DNA from: Oryzomonas sp.
GTDB taxonomy: Bacteria > Desulfobacterota > Desulfuromonadia > Geobacterales > Pseudopelobacteraceae
DNA length: 64,000 nt
Reading direction: 5' to 3'
Assembly (NCBI GenBank): GCA_031292255.1
Contig: JARLHN010000040.1
Location: forward strand, 22,835-86,834
The translations under genes and the position numbers were made by a program. The notes beneath the pieces were generated by a model. That model saw nothing but the letters and a program-made list of their open reading frames with translations, was not told the origin of the DNA and did no database searches. Below, one piece after another: positions 1 to 8,114 of the stretch (its first letter is position 1; every line of letters starts with the position of its first letter).

Positions 1-316
1 CCGCTTCGCAGAGCCGTTCGGGGCGGCCGGCCCGCAGCAGGGCGTCGGCGGCGGCCCGCGCCAGGGCCTTGCGCGGTTCCTCGCCCGTCACCATCCCGAA
101 GCCTTCGTTGCCGCCCACGCTCACCGTTGCTTCGGTCACCAGCACCTCGCCCAGATGAAAATCGGTGTCAAAGCTGTCCTTGACCGTCATCATGATCAGC
201 CCGGAACGGGGAGGCCGGGTGATGGTCATCTCCTCGGTCGCCAGCAGCTCGATCAGCTCGTTGATCTCACGGTCGTTCATGCCGATCACCGCGGCAGTCA
301 TATCGATGTTATCCAT
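1..316 (-). CDS. phnG: PhnG, C-P lyase subunit (partial, runs off left edge)
   Basis: About 105 N-terminal residues of a PhnG-like protein, a subunit of the carbon-phosphorus lyase core complex (PhnGHIJ) that attaches phosphonates to the ribose of ATP. I read the start at 316 because a GGAGG box lies just upstream and the only nearer ATG hits a stop at once. The segment RPPRSGLIMMTVKDSF followed by a glycine-rich stretch (GGNEGFGM) and an Ala/Arg-rich helix (EEPRKALARAAADALL) matches the PhnG layout. It follows phnC, phnD and phnE on the same strand, so the C-P lyase operon continues leftward. The identification rests on motif likeness plus operon context. Confidence 0.75.
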   Translation of the reverse strand, partial: MDNIDMTAAVIGMNDREINELIELLATEEMTITRPPRSGLIMMTVKDSFDTDFHLGEVLVTEATVSVGGNEGFGMVTGEEPRKALARAAADALLRAGRPERLCEA

Positions 317-433
317 ACATCCTCCAAAGGGTTTATTCGTAATTGATGTAATAAACTGCGCCCACGTCGCCTTCTCCTTGCCGCCTGCTCATCATTTTGA
401 TTGCAACCCGGCATGCGGCTTGGTTTTGTGGTG

Positions 434-1291
434 TCAGGTGTACTTCGCACGTATGACGGCGCTGGCCCGGTCTATCAGGGCCACGGTGACGACGATGATG
501 ATCAGGATGGTGGTCACATCGCGATTTTCATAACTCTTCAGCTTGTCGAACAGATAGACCCCGATGCCGCCGGCGCCGGTAAAGCCCAGGATGGTTGCGG
601 AACGCACATCCGATTCCAGGCGATACAGGGTCATGGAGACGAAGTAGGGCGTTATCTGGGGATAGACGCCATAGCGGATGACCTTGATGAAGCCGGCGCC
701 GGTGGCGGTCAGGGCATCGATCGGCTCCTGCTGGATCGCCTCGATCCCTTCGGAAAAGAGTTTGAGCAGGACGCCGGACGTATGCACGCCCAGGGCCAGG
801 ATTCCGGGCATTGGCCCCAGGCCCACGGCGGAGACGAACAGCAGGGCCCAGACGATCTCGTTGATGGAGCGGCTCAGGTTGGCGAAGAGCCGGACCATGG
901 TATATACGGTTCCCTTCAGCAGCATCGGCATGCGCCGTTTACCCGGTATGATGATCTCCAGGGTGTTCTTGGAGGCAAAAAACGAGAGCGGGAAGGCGAT
1001 CAACACCGAGAGGATCAATGCCAGAAAAGCCATCTGCACCGTTTCCAGCATGGAGAGCAGGTACTTGGTCAGCCCGCCGGTCGTCAGGTCCGGGGGGAAG
1101 AAGCCGCTGTCCTTGATCTCCGGATTGCCGGCAAGGTAGGTAAGCATGTTGCCCCATCCCTCATACAGCTTACCCAGGCTCATCTCGGTGGAGTGCCAGC
1201 ACCAGGCCACCACGATCAGGGAAACCGTCACAACCATGAGGTTGTAGGGATGAAAAGGGTTTGTCCGGCGTTTTATTTCATCAAGATTCAT
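434..1291 (-). CDS. phnE: Phosphonate ABC transporter permease PhnE
   Basis: Inner-membrane permease of the phosphonate uptake system, 285 residues, typical for PhnE. A membrane segment lies near residues 17-35. The binding-protein-dependent transport domain begins near residue 77, with a further hydrophobic run at 77-105. The EAA-like cytoplasmic loop (EGIEAIQQEPIDALTATGAG, about 177-196) is where the ATPase docks, and the protein ends with a hydrophobic helix and a basic tail. It sits 61 bp after phnD and 117 bp before phnG on the same strand. It should partner with the adjacent PhnC and PhnD. The Shine-Dalgarno before its ATG is weak. Confidence 0.9.
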   Translation of the reverse strand: MNLDEIKRRTNPFHPYNLMVVTVSLIVVAWCWHSTEMSLGKLYEGWGNMLTYLAGNPEIKDSGFFPPDLTTGGLTKYLLSMLETVQMAFLALILSVLIAFPLSFFASKNTLEIIIPGKRRMPMLLKGTVYTMVRLFANLSRSINEIVWALLFVSAVGLGPMPGILALGVHTSGVLLKLFSEGIEAIQQEPIDALTATGAGFIKVIRYGVYPQITPYFVSMTLYRLESDVRSATILGFTGAGGIGVYLFDKLKSYENRDVTTILIIIVVTVALIDRASAVIRAKYT

Positions 1292-1352
1292 GGTTAACGG
1301 TCTCGTCGTGCAGCTTTTCCGGCGTCAGGCAACGAGGAGTCGCGGCCTTCCA

Positions 1353-2222
1353 TTATTTTTTCGTCAACTGTTTCTTTACTTCGATTTGTTCGCGGATCGG
1401 GTCATAGACGTCGTCGGTGACCGACACGTATCCTTTCAGCTTGAGCTGCTTCAGACCTTCTTTGTCCCGGTAGGAGATGAAAGCTTCCTTGAGGGCCTTC
1501 TTCAGGGAATGGGGGAGATCCTTGCGGTAGGCCATGTTGGAACCAGGAATCAGCTTTGAGGTCCAGATGATGTTGAAGTCCTTATCCTTGTTCCAGAACT
1601 TGCCGTTGCCCCGGTCCATGTCCAGGTCGTTGGTGGAGGCGATATCGACCTTGCCGGCCTTGATCGCCAGTATCGACGCCTCATGGCTGCCGGAGTAGAT
1701 AACCTTGGAGAAGTACTTCTCGGGATCGAGCCTTAACTCCTTGATGAAATGTACGGTCGGTACGAGGGTGCCGCTGGTGGAGTTGGGGTCGGTAAACGCC
1801 CAGACCTTGCCTCTGGCATCCTTGATGCTGTTGATGCCGGAGCCCTTTTTGGTGATGATGATGCCGTGATACCCCTGGGTGCCGTCTTCCAGGACTTCCA
1901 TGGCAAAACATTCGGCATTGGCCCGTTGGGACGCCTCTGCATAGGATTTCGGCCCAAAGTAGGCCAGGTCTACGTGCTTGAACTGCATGGCGGCGATAAC
2001 CCCGGCATAGTCGGTCGATGTCTTCAGTTCAACCGGGATGCCGAGTTTTTTCTCCAGGTATTTGACCAGGTTTTCGTAACGGTCGGTGATGTGGGACGAG
2101 GATTCGGTGGGGATCAGTCCTACCGTCAGCTTTTGGGGCCATCCGGCCGGGGCGGCCAGGGCGGCGACGGGCAGACAGACGGCCAGGGCCAGGGCAACAA
2201 CCGACTTCAGTACGTTTTTCAT
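1353..2222 (-). CDS. phnD: Phosphonate ABC transporter substrate-binding protein PhnD
   Basis: Periplasmic binding protein that delivers phosphonate to PhnE, 289 residues. A clear signal peptide (basic MKNVLK, hydrophobic core, cleavage after AALA near residue 24) is followed by the family's KLTVGLIPTESSS strand. The ligand-pocket segment TDYAGVIAAMQFKHVDLAYFGP matches the phosphate/phosphonate-binding family. A good AAGGAGAT ribosome site precedes the ATG. The gene lies between phnC and phnE, so the three-part transporter is complete. The true ligand could also be phosphite or phosphate, but the adjacent phnG supports phosphonate. Confidence 0.92.
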   Translation of the reverse strand: MKNVLKSVVALALAVCLPVAALAAPAGWPQKLTVGLIPTESSSHITDRYENLVKYLEKKLGIPVELKTSTDYAGVIAAMQFKHVDLAYFGPKSYAEASQRANAECFAMEVLEDGTQGYHGIIITKKGSGINSIKDARGKVWAFTDPNSTSGTLVPTVHFIKELRLDPEKYFSKVIYSGSHEASILAIKAGKVDIASTNDLDMDRGNGKFWNKDKDFNIIWTSKLIPGSNMAYRKDLPHSLKKALKEAFISYRDKEGLKQLKLKGYVSVTDDVYDPIREQIEVKKQLTKK

Positions 2223-2347
2223 GGGCGCATCTCCTTTTGAATGGTGAGTCGAAATTCAGAGTTCAAGGTCTGGAGTCCAGTGTTCATGGCTTATGGGGGA
2301 TTCCGACGTGTCGCAAAATCCTAACCGGGCACTGTTGAGGTCGTTGC

Positions 2348-3157
2348 CTATACCGCCGAGGCTGCTGCCGGCGAAAAGGGGAAATGGTGCACCTTCCGTT
2401 CCTGCTGGGCCTTTGCGGTTGGACAAGCGTATATCTCAGCCACGGTTGACTGGCAGAGCTTTGATGGATGGCCATCGTAGACGATCCGGCCGGCGTTCAG
2501 GCCGACCACGCGGCTGCAGAATTCACGGGCATAGTCCAGTTGGTGCAGGTTGGCGATAACGGTGATGCCATATCTTTCATTGGCGTTTTTCAGGGTTTCC
2601 AGAACGGTCCGGGCGCTGACCGGATCCAGGGACGAGATCGGTTCGTCGGCCAGGATGACCTCGGGATGCTGGGCAATGGCCCGGGCAATGGCCACCCGCT
2701 GTTTCTGTCCGCCGGAGAGGCGGTCGCAGCGGCTCAGGGCCTCATTCTCGATACCGACCACCTTCATGTACTCGTAGAGTTCTTCGTACTGCAGGTGGGT
2801 ATAATGCTTGAAAAGCGCCGACAGGAGGGGTTTGCGGTGCAGCATGCCGCTGGCGATGTTGTCCAGCACGGAGAGCCGCGAAACCAGGTTGAATCCCTGG
2901 AAGATGACCCCGAGCCGTGCCCGGAGCGCTTTCAGGTCATTGTGCCGGATCGAACCCACGTCCTTGCCCAGCACCTTCAGGCTGCCGCCCATTATGGATG
3001 TGGTGGCGTTGATCCCCATCAGCAGTGTCGATTTGCCAACACCCGATGGTCCGATGATGCTCAGGAATTCACCTTTCCTTATGGTAAGGTCAACCCCCTT
3101 CACGACTTCCTTGCAGCCGTAGCCGAGCGTCAACCCCTCTGCGCGAATCTGTTCCAT
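2348..3157 (-). CDS. phnC: Phosphonate ABC transporter ATP-binding protein PhnC
   Basis: Cytoplasmic ATPase of the phosphonate importer, 269 residues. Walker A is GPSGVGKST at residues 36-44, the Q-loop glutamine is Q87, the signature is LSGGQ at 147-151 and Walker B ends in ADEP at 170-173, followed by SSLDP. The start is supported by a GGGAGG box about 8 bp upstream. The gene begins 28 bp after the GntR regulator stop, so regulator and transporter probably share one transcript. The C-terminal 40 residues beyond the usual ABC fold are not recognisable. Confidence 0.93.
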   Translation of the reverse strand: MEQIRAEGLTLGYGCKEVVKGVDLTIRKGEFLSIIGPSGVGKSTLLMGINATTSIMGGSLKVLGKDVGSIRHNDLKALRARLGVIFQGFNLVSRLSVLDNIASGMLHRKPLLSALFKHYTHLQYEELYEYMKVVGIENEALSRCDRLSGGQKQRVAIARAIAQHPEVILADEPISSLDPVSARTVLETLKNANERYGITVIANLHQLDYAREFCSRVVGLNAGRIVYDGHPSKLCQSTVAEIYACPTAKAQQERKVHHFPFSPAAASAV

Positions 3158-3185
3158 ATCCGTGCCTCCCCTGTGAAATCCGGGA

Positions 3186-3929
3186 TCATTCGAAATTTAC
3201 CAACATACTGCCGATATCCCCCCGCATGCGTGTCTCGCAAAATTCGACGATGTTGCCGTATTGGTCGTGAATTATGCTTCGCACCAGGAGAAGCGGCACG
3301 CCGGGTTCGATCCGGAGGAACTGCATGTCCCGATCCTCGGGCATGACTGCCTCGAATACCGATTCCGTCCGGTTCGGTTCGATGCCGAACTGCTTTCTGA
3401 GCACCTCGTAGAGCGACGACGAAGCGCTCATCTGCTCTCCAAGCCCAACGAAACGATTGGCCGGCAGGTAGGAGGTGGCAACCATGAAGGGGATTTCACT
3501 GGCCGAGCGAAGCAATTCCAGGGTAAGCACCGGTTCACCGGCATCCAGCCCAAGTTTCTCGGCCAAGTCGGCATCAGCGGCTTTCAGGCCGGTCCCGATC
3601 AACTGCGTGCCCGGTGTCAGGCCCGCTTCGAGGATGGAACTGGTAAAACGAGCCTTTTTCGATACCCGGTAGCGGATCTTGGTGTCGGCGACAAAGGTCC
3701 CTTTGCCCTGAAGACTGAAAACAATCCCGTCGTTTTTGAGTTTTTTCAATGCCTCGCGTGCCGTATGACGGTTGACCCCAAACCGTCTGCCCAGATCCGA
3801 TTCGGTCGGCAGGCGGCTGCCGGGCAGATATTCCCCCTCCTCGATTTTTTGCATGAGGATATCGGAGATTTGCCGGTAATAGGCAATTCCGGAGGGCTTC
3901 CGGAGTATGTCGGGCAGTTGTCTATACAT
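3186..3929 (-). CDS. GntR-family regulator, PhnF-like (HutC/UTRA subfamily)
   Basis: DNA-binding repressor of 247 residues. An N-terminal winged helix (about residues 15-80) contains SRLPTESDLGRRFGVNRHTAREALKKL, the canonical GntR helix-turn-helix. A UTRA effector domain fills residues 100-245, ending in the typical segment IVEFCETRMRGDIGSMLV. Regulators of this type next to phn genes are usually called PhnF and control phosphonate uptake. It is the first gene of the phn strand and is divergent from a HAD phosphatase. The intergenic gap carries inverted repeats that fit an autoregulatory operator. The effector molecule cannot be read from sequence. Confidence 0.88.
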   Translation of the reverse strand: MYRQLPDILRKPSGIAYYRQISDILMQKIEEGEYLPGSRLPTESDLGRRFGVNRHTAREALKKLKNDGIVFSLQGKGTFVADTKIRYRVSKKARFTSSILEAGLTPGTQLIGTGLKAADADLAEKLGLDAGEPVLTLELLRSASEIPFMVATSYLPANRFVGLGEQMSASSSLYEVLRKQFGIEPNRTESVFEAVMPEDRDMQFLRIEPGVPLLLVRSIIHDQYGNIVEFCETRMRGDIGSMLVNFE

Positions 3930-3954
3930 CTGTAGATATTTCTAGCACGGGATT

Positions 3955-4010
3955 GTTACAACAATTTGTAACCGGTGTGATAGTTGCGTGAATGGTGTGT
4001 TACAAATTGT
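3955..4010. promoter_or_regulatory. Operator-like dyads between gntR and the HAD phosphatase gene
   Basis: GTTACAA-caat-TTGTAAC (3955-3972) is a perfect 7-bp inverted repeat with a 4-bp centre. A further half-site, GTTACAAATTGT (3999-4010), is the exact 12-base reverse complement of ACAATTTGTAAC (3961-3972). The arrangement sits in the divergent promoter gap and fits a dimeric GntR-family repressor controlling both directions. Binding is inferred, not shown. Confidence 0.55.
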
Positions 4011-4069
4011 CCGGTTCGGCGGATTGTGGTAGCGTCGCCGGCAAGACCATGATTTTTTCGGGAGAGACA

Positions 4070-4711
4070 ATGACCGGTAACAGAGTGGTGGTGACGGATT
4101 TCGACGGAACGATGACTGGGCGGGATTTCTTCCGGATAGCACTGGATTTTTTGCCCGCATCCTTCGGCTCCTACTGGGAAGAGTACGAAAATGGGGAACT
4201 GAGCCATTTTGATGCGCTTGCCGCGATTTTTGCCGGATTGCGCTGCAGCGGGAATGCCGTGAGTGCGCTTCTTGAAGAAATGACGATGGATCAGGGGATT
4301 CCCGCTGCCTTCAAGCAGTTGAGGGAACACGGCTGGAGTGTGGTAGTTGCATCGGCCGGCTGTGAATGGTACATCCGGCGGCTTTTGGCGCCGCTCGGGG
4401 TTGCGCCGGTAATCCATGCCAACCCCGGAATATTTATCGAGGGGCAGGGACTCGTGATGCAGCCCCCTGTCGGGTCCCCCTATTTCAATAGCGAGACCGG
4501 GATTGACAAGGCCATGCTGGTCAGGGATTTATTGCCGCGGGGGACTGTCGTCTATGCCGGAGATGGCCGGCCGGACCTGGCTCCAAGCCTGCTTGTGCCC
4601 CCACCTCAACGTTTCGCCAAGGGATGGCTGGCAGATGAACTGGAGAGGCAGGGAGAGCCCTATGTCAGGTTTGAACATTGGGACGAGATTGCCCGTTCCC
4701 TTACGCAGTGA
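4070..4711 (+). CDS. HAD-superfamily phosphatase, MtnX-like
   Basis: Predicted phosphomonoesterase of 213 residues. Motif I is DFDGT with nucleophile D10 and acid D12. Motif II is VVVASAG (about 91-97), a motif III lysine is at about K147, and motif IV is GDGRPD (164-169). The sequence resembles the MtnX/PSP-like group that removes phosphate from phosphorylated sugars or serine. I chose the ATG at 4070 because GGAGAG lies just before it; an in-frame ATG at 4049 lacks a ribosome site. It is divergent from the phn operon and shares the operator region, so it may act on a phosphonate breakdown product, but the substrate is unknown. Confidence 0.75.
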   Translation: MTGNRVVVTDFDGTMTGRDFFRIALDFLPASFGSYWEEYENGELSHFDALAAIFAGLRCSGNAVSALLEEMTMDQGIPAAFKQLREHGWSVVVASAGCEWYIRRLLAPLGVAPVIHANPGIFIEGQGLVMQPPVGSPYFNSETGIDKAMLVRDLLPRGTVVYAGDGRPDLAPSLLVPPPQRFAKGWLADELERQGEPYVRFEHWDEIARSLTQ

Positions 4712-4742
4712 CCTGGTACTTTGGAAAATCTGAATATATTCC

Positions 4743-4760
4743 CTCCCCCCGCTGGGGGAG
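4743..4760. terminator. GC hairpin between convergent genes
   Basis: CTCCCCC-CGCT-GGGGGAG forms a perfect 7-bp stem in the 87-bp gap between the convergent stops of the HAD phosphatase and the M1-like peptidase. There is only a short CTTTTC after it, so termination efficiency is uncertain. Confidence 0.5.
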
Positions 4761-4798
4761 GAGCCTTTTCCGGATATATTAGTGTTGCAAGGTATAAG

Positions 4799-6901
4799 TC
4801 AAAATCGTCTGGAAATCTCCGGCGGCAGGGGTGGGGTGATTGTGCCCTTGTACCGGATTGCCCCGCCGGTAAAGACGAGTGAACCGTATTTGCCGTAATG
4901 GGTGATCTTGGAGGTGTACTGTTCAGCCGCCGCTTCCGACAGCGGCTGAAAGAGGGCCGTGACCCGGCCCGATGGAACGGGAAACGGCAGCACCAGAAAG
5001 AGCAGGCCGTCCGGAGCGCCCACCGCCTCCTTATCTACGGAAAACCCTGTGCCGTTAACGGCGATCCCGGCGGGGAGCGGAGGGAGCAAGGATCTCTGCT
5101 TCGGGATCCCGCAGAACAACACGTCGTGCCCGGATACTCGTTTCTCATCGAGCTCATCCTCCCTGATCACCGAGGCATCCCCATGCCCCAAAGACCCCAG
5201 CAGCCGCCTGAACGTTGCCTCCCCGGCACGGCACCCCTCGGTCATGACGGCGAGTAACTGCTTCGAGCCTTTAATGCTGTTGACGTTCACGGGAATCTCG
5301 CTCAATGCAAGGACACGGAACTCGTCTGCATCGGGATCGAGGAGCAGTTGCCGGGGTTCTGCGGGACTGGAGATACTGAATGGGGTCTCCCGTTGAGAGA
5401 TCGGCAGAAGCGCCTGGATCGGCGGACCGGTTGTCTCCAGCCGGAGCGGCAGATTCAGTTCATAGAATGGCGGGGACTGCACGATGGTACCGGAAACCTT
5501 CCAGCCCTGCCCCTCGCGGCGACTGGTCACGTTCGCGAGGGCCGGACGCGGCCCGTCCGGGCGGGTAAGCCACTGTCGCATGAAGGAGGACATGTCCCTG
5601 CCGGAACTGCGGGAGAAGGCGCGTTCGAAATCGCTCCAGGCGGCGGACCGGTAGAGCCGCTCGCGGCAGACCTCCCGCAGGGCGGCAAAGAAGGCGCGGT
5701 CGCCGATCTCCTTGCGGATCATGTGAAAAACCATGGCGCCCTTGCCGTAGCCGATGGCGCGGGATGTCGGATCGACGCGACTGGTGAAGCCGGCAAGCGG
5801 GAAGTCTTTATCCGGCGCCACGAGCGCGGCGTAATCGGCGAGGATCTGCATCCGGTAATCCCGGCCATCTGCGGCCGAATGCCTCTCTTTCAGCAGGTAG
5901 TCGGCCAGATAGGTGACAAGCCCTTCCGACCAGTTTCCCTCGCTCTGATCGACCTGGATTCCGTTACCCCACCAGGAATGGGCAATCTCGTGGGGAAAGC
6001 TGGTGTCGATGATGAACGGAAGCCGGATGATCGATCCGCCGAGCAGGGTGAATGAAGGAAGGCCGTATCCGGTCGGGAAAAAATTTTCCACTACGGCGAA
6101 CTTCTCGAAAGGATAGGGGCCGAAGAGGTCGCTATAGAAGCCCAGGTACTTTGCGGCCGCATCCAGATAGCGGGGCGCCAGGGAGGCATTATCCGGGTAG
6201 AAGTAGGTGTAGATGTCCAATCCTCCGGCCACCCGTCTCTCCTCGATCCGGTACGGCCCGGCGCACAGGGTAAGGCCGTCAACCGGCCGCTCCTCCTCCC
6301 AGGTGGAGCGGGAGACGGAGCCCTCCGTCCCCTTCGAAACCCTTCTTCCGGCCGTCACCGCCTCGGTCCCCGCCGGCGCGGAGACCCGGATGGAGCGTTT
6401 TTGCGGTAGTGCCGCCGGGGCCGGGTACCATCCGGCGCCATCGCCGAGAAACGTACCCTGGTCGGTGATCGCGCCGCTTACCCCGTATGTCGGATCCTCG
6501 CTGCTGCCTGGGTTCTGCGGCAGCGGGTCGTTGAAGACGGCCCGGTAGGCGACCGTTACCGGGACAGTCCCAGGTCCGGTTGAACCGGGGATATCCAGGG
6601 AAAGAACCTCCCCGCTAAAAGAGAAGGGAACCTGTGCCCCGGAAATCGAAACAGACTCTATTCGCGCCGCCGGGGTGAGTCTCAGGGAGACCCTGCGCGT
6701 ACCCGGGGCAAAGGTGATCGTGCTCTCGCCGACCAGAAGATGGTCCGACGGGATCAGGGTAACCGCTATTTCCTGCCGCTCAACCGCCGGCTCCTGCCCA
6801 TCGGCCGAGGCGGCATGGCCTTGGCATGCAACAGAGAAAACAAGCATCACCAACAGTAAGAAACGACTCACACAACACCTCCGCCCGCTGTTCGTATTCA
6901 T
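4799..6901 (-). CDS. M1-family (gluzincin) peptidase-like exported protein
   Basis: About 700 residues with an N-terminal signal sequence (hydrophobic FLLLVMLVFSVAC, about 13-27). The zinc-peptidase core carries HEIAHSWWGN (about residues 304-313) with the third ligand in NWSEGL some 18 residues later, as in M1 aminopeptidases. The GxMEN exopeptidase motif is not intact: the equivalent region reads VENFFPTGYGLPS, so classical aminopeptidase activity is doubtful. A C-terminal region of about 200 residues is not recognised. I prefer the start at 6901 because the signal peptide follows directly; an in-frame ATG at 6955 would add 18 residues. It probably acts in the periplasm. Confidence 0.8.
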   Translation of the reverse strand: MNTNSGRRCCVSRFLLLVMLVFSVACQGHAASADGQEPAVERQEIAVTLIPSDHLLVGESTITFAPGTRRVSLRLTPAARIESVSISGAQVPFSFSGEVLSLDIPGSTGPGTVPVTVAYRAVFNDPLPQNPGSSEDPTYGVSGAITDQGTFLGDGAGWYPAPAALPQKRSIRVSAPAGTEAVTAGRRVSKGTEGSVSRSTWEEERPVDGLTLCAGPYRIEERRVAGGLDIYTYFYPDNASLAPRYLDAAAKYLGFYSDLFGPYPFEKFAVVENFFPTGYGLPSFTLLGGSIIRLPFIIDTSFPHEIAHSWWGNGIQVDQSEGNWSEGLVTYLADYLLKERHSAADGRDYRMQILADYAALVAPDKDFPLAGFTSRVDPTSRAIGYGKGAMVFHMIRKEIGDRAFFAALREVCRERLYRSAAWSDFERAFSRSSGRDMSSFMRQWLTRPDGPRPALANVTSRREGQGWKVSGTIVQSPPFYELNLPLRLETTGPPIQALLPISQRETPFSISSPAEPRQLLLDPDADEFRVLALSEIPVNVNSIKGSKQLLAVMTEGCRAGEATFRRLLGSLGHGDASVIREDELDEKRVSGHDVLFCGIPKQRSLLPPLPAGIAVNGTGFSVDKEAVGAPDGLLFLVLPFPVPSGRVTALFQPLSEAAAEQYTSKITHYGKYGSLVFTGGAIRYKGTITPPLPPEISRRF

Positions 6902-7103
6902 TTCATTCTGTGATAAAATTATCCTGGAAACGGTTATTGGGTGCACGAGGGACACGAAATATCACAAAAAATTAAAACATAACAGCAAAACGGCAATTCT
7001 TTTGGCTGGGCTACAATCATGATGCTACCTGTTTTATTGTTTTTGTTCGTGTTTTTCGTGCTTTTCGTGGACAACTCCTGTTTCAAGGATTATACACTAT
7101 TTT

Positions 7104-7133
7104 GTTTCCGTCCGGAAACTCCGGATGAGAAAC
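7104..7133 (+). repeat. 30-bp dispersed repeat with GTTTCC dyad, copy 1
   Basis: The unit begins GTTTCC-GTCC-GGAAAC and continues TCCGGATGAGAAAC. The reverse complement of 30553-30582 matches 28 of its 30 bases. It lies in the 284-bp gap between the divergent peptidase and ChaN-like genes, which otherwise shows only AT-rich sequence and a TTCGTG-rich run near 7047-7070. Confidence 0.7.
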
Positions 7134-7185
7134 CATTATCCAGTATATGAGACGTATATTGAGACGCACCAGGGAGGCACTTCCC

Positions 7186-8031
7186 ATGCTCAAAACAATA
7201 CGACTGATCCTCATCCTCGCATACTGCGCCGCCTTGCCGCTCAAGGCCCTTGCCGGCGAGGTGATCACGCGATTGAGCGACCGGCAGACCGTCAGTTTTT
7301 CCCAGATGATGGCAGACGCCGGGGGCTCGGATGTCATTCTCGTCGCCGAGGCCCATGACAACGAAAAGAATCATGTTACGCAACTCGACGTTATCCGCTC
7401 ACTCCGGGCAAAAAAGGCGCCACTGGCAATAGGTCTGGAGATGTTTCAGTCGGATAACCAGAGGCAGCTCGATGCGTGGACTGAAGGCAGGATAACGGAA
7501 GAAAGCTTCAAATCGATCTATTTCAGGAATTGGTCGTACGATTGGTCCTTGTATCGGGATATCTTCATCTTCGCCCGGAACAATCATATTCCGATGATTG
7601 CCCTCAACGTCCCGAAAGAGATCGTCTCCAAGGTTGCCAGGCAGGGGTTTGCCTCGCTGACACCCGAAGAACGAAGGAATATTCCTGCCGGGGTCACCTG
7701 CGACCTCAACAACCCACAAACCGAATTCCTCAAGAGGTCATTCCAGGAGGTCTTCAGGCATGAGGCGCACGGCAAGGTATTCGCCTATTTCTGCGAGGCC
7801 CAGGCAGTGCGCAACAGCGGCATGGCCTTGCTCATCGCCGACGATCTGAAGAGGCATCCCGGCAGAAAGCTCGTGGTGCTGACCGGTATCTGGCATGCGG
7901 TCAAGTATGGCATACCGGATCGCTTAATAGGCATCAGCAACGTGAGCTACAAGGTGATCCTTCCTGAAATTGCCGAACTGGACGCGAGGAATGCCACGTC
8001 CGCCATAGCCGATTACCTGATCGGCCGGTAA
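7186..8031 (+). CDS. ChaN-family (DUF399) putative heme-binding exported protein
   Basis: 281 residues with a signal peptide (MLKTIRLILILAYCAALPLKALA, cleaved before GEV). The mature protein matches the ChaN/DUF399 family through VILVAEAHDN, IGLEMFQ, a FRNWSYDWSLYRDIF stretch, and a late LVVLTGIWHAVKYGIP motif. In Campylobacter, ChaN is an iron-regulated lipoprotein that stacks heme; here the lipobox is absent, so it would be soluble periplasmic. The start at 7186 has GGGAGG eight bases upstream; an in-frame ATG at 7147 would add 13 charged residues before the signal peptide. Function in this organism is inferred only from the family. Confidence 0.8.
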   Translation: MLKTIRLILILAYCAALPLKALAGEVITRLSDRQTVSFSQMMADAGGSDVILVAEAHDNEKNHVTQLDVIRSLRAKKAPLAIGLEMFQSDNQRQLDAWTEGRITEESFKSIYFRNWSYDWSLYRDIFIFARNNHIPMIALNVPKEIVSKVARQGFASLTPEERRNIPAGVTCDLNNPQTEFLKRSFQEVFRHEAHGKVFAYFCEAQAVRNSGMALLIADDLKRHPGRKLVVLTGIWHAVKYGIPDRLIGISNVSYKVILPEIAELDARNATSAIADYLIGR

Positions 8032-8114
8032 ACTCGATTTCCGGCGTTGATGACTCATGGCGACGCACAACATGCCAACCCGGATATGATATAATTGCGG
8101 CCAAGGAGATCTTT

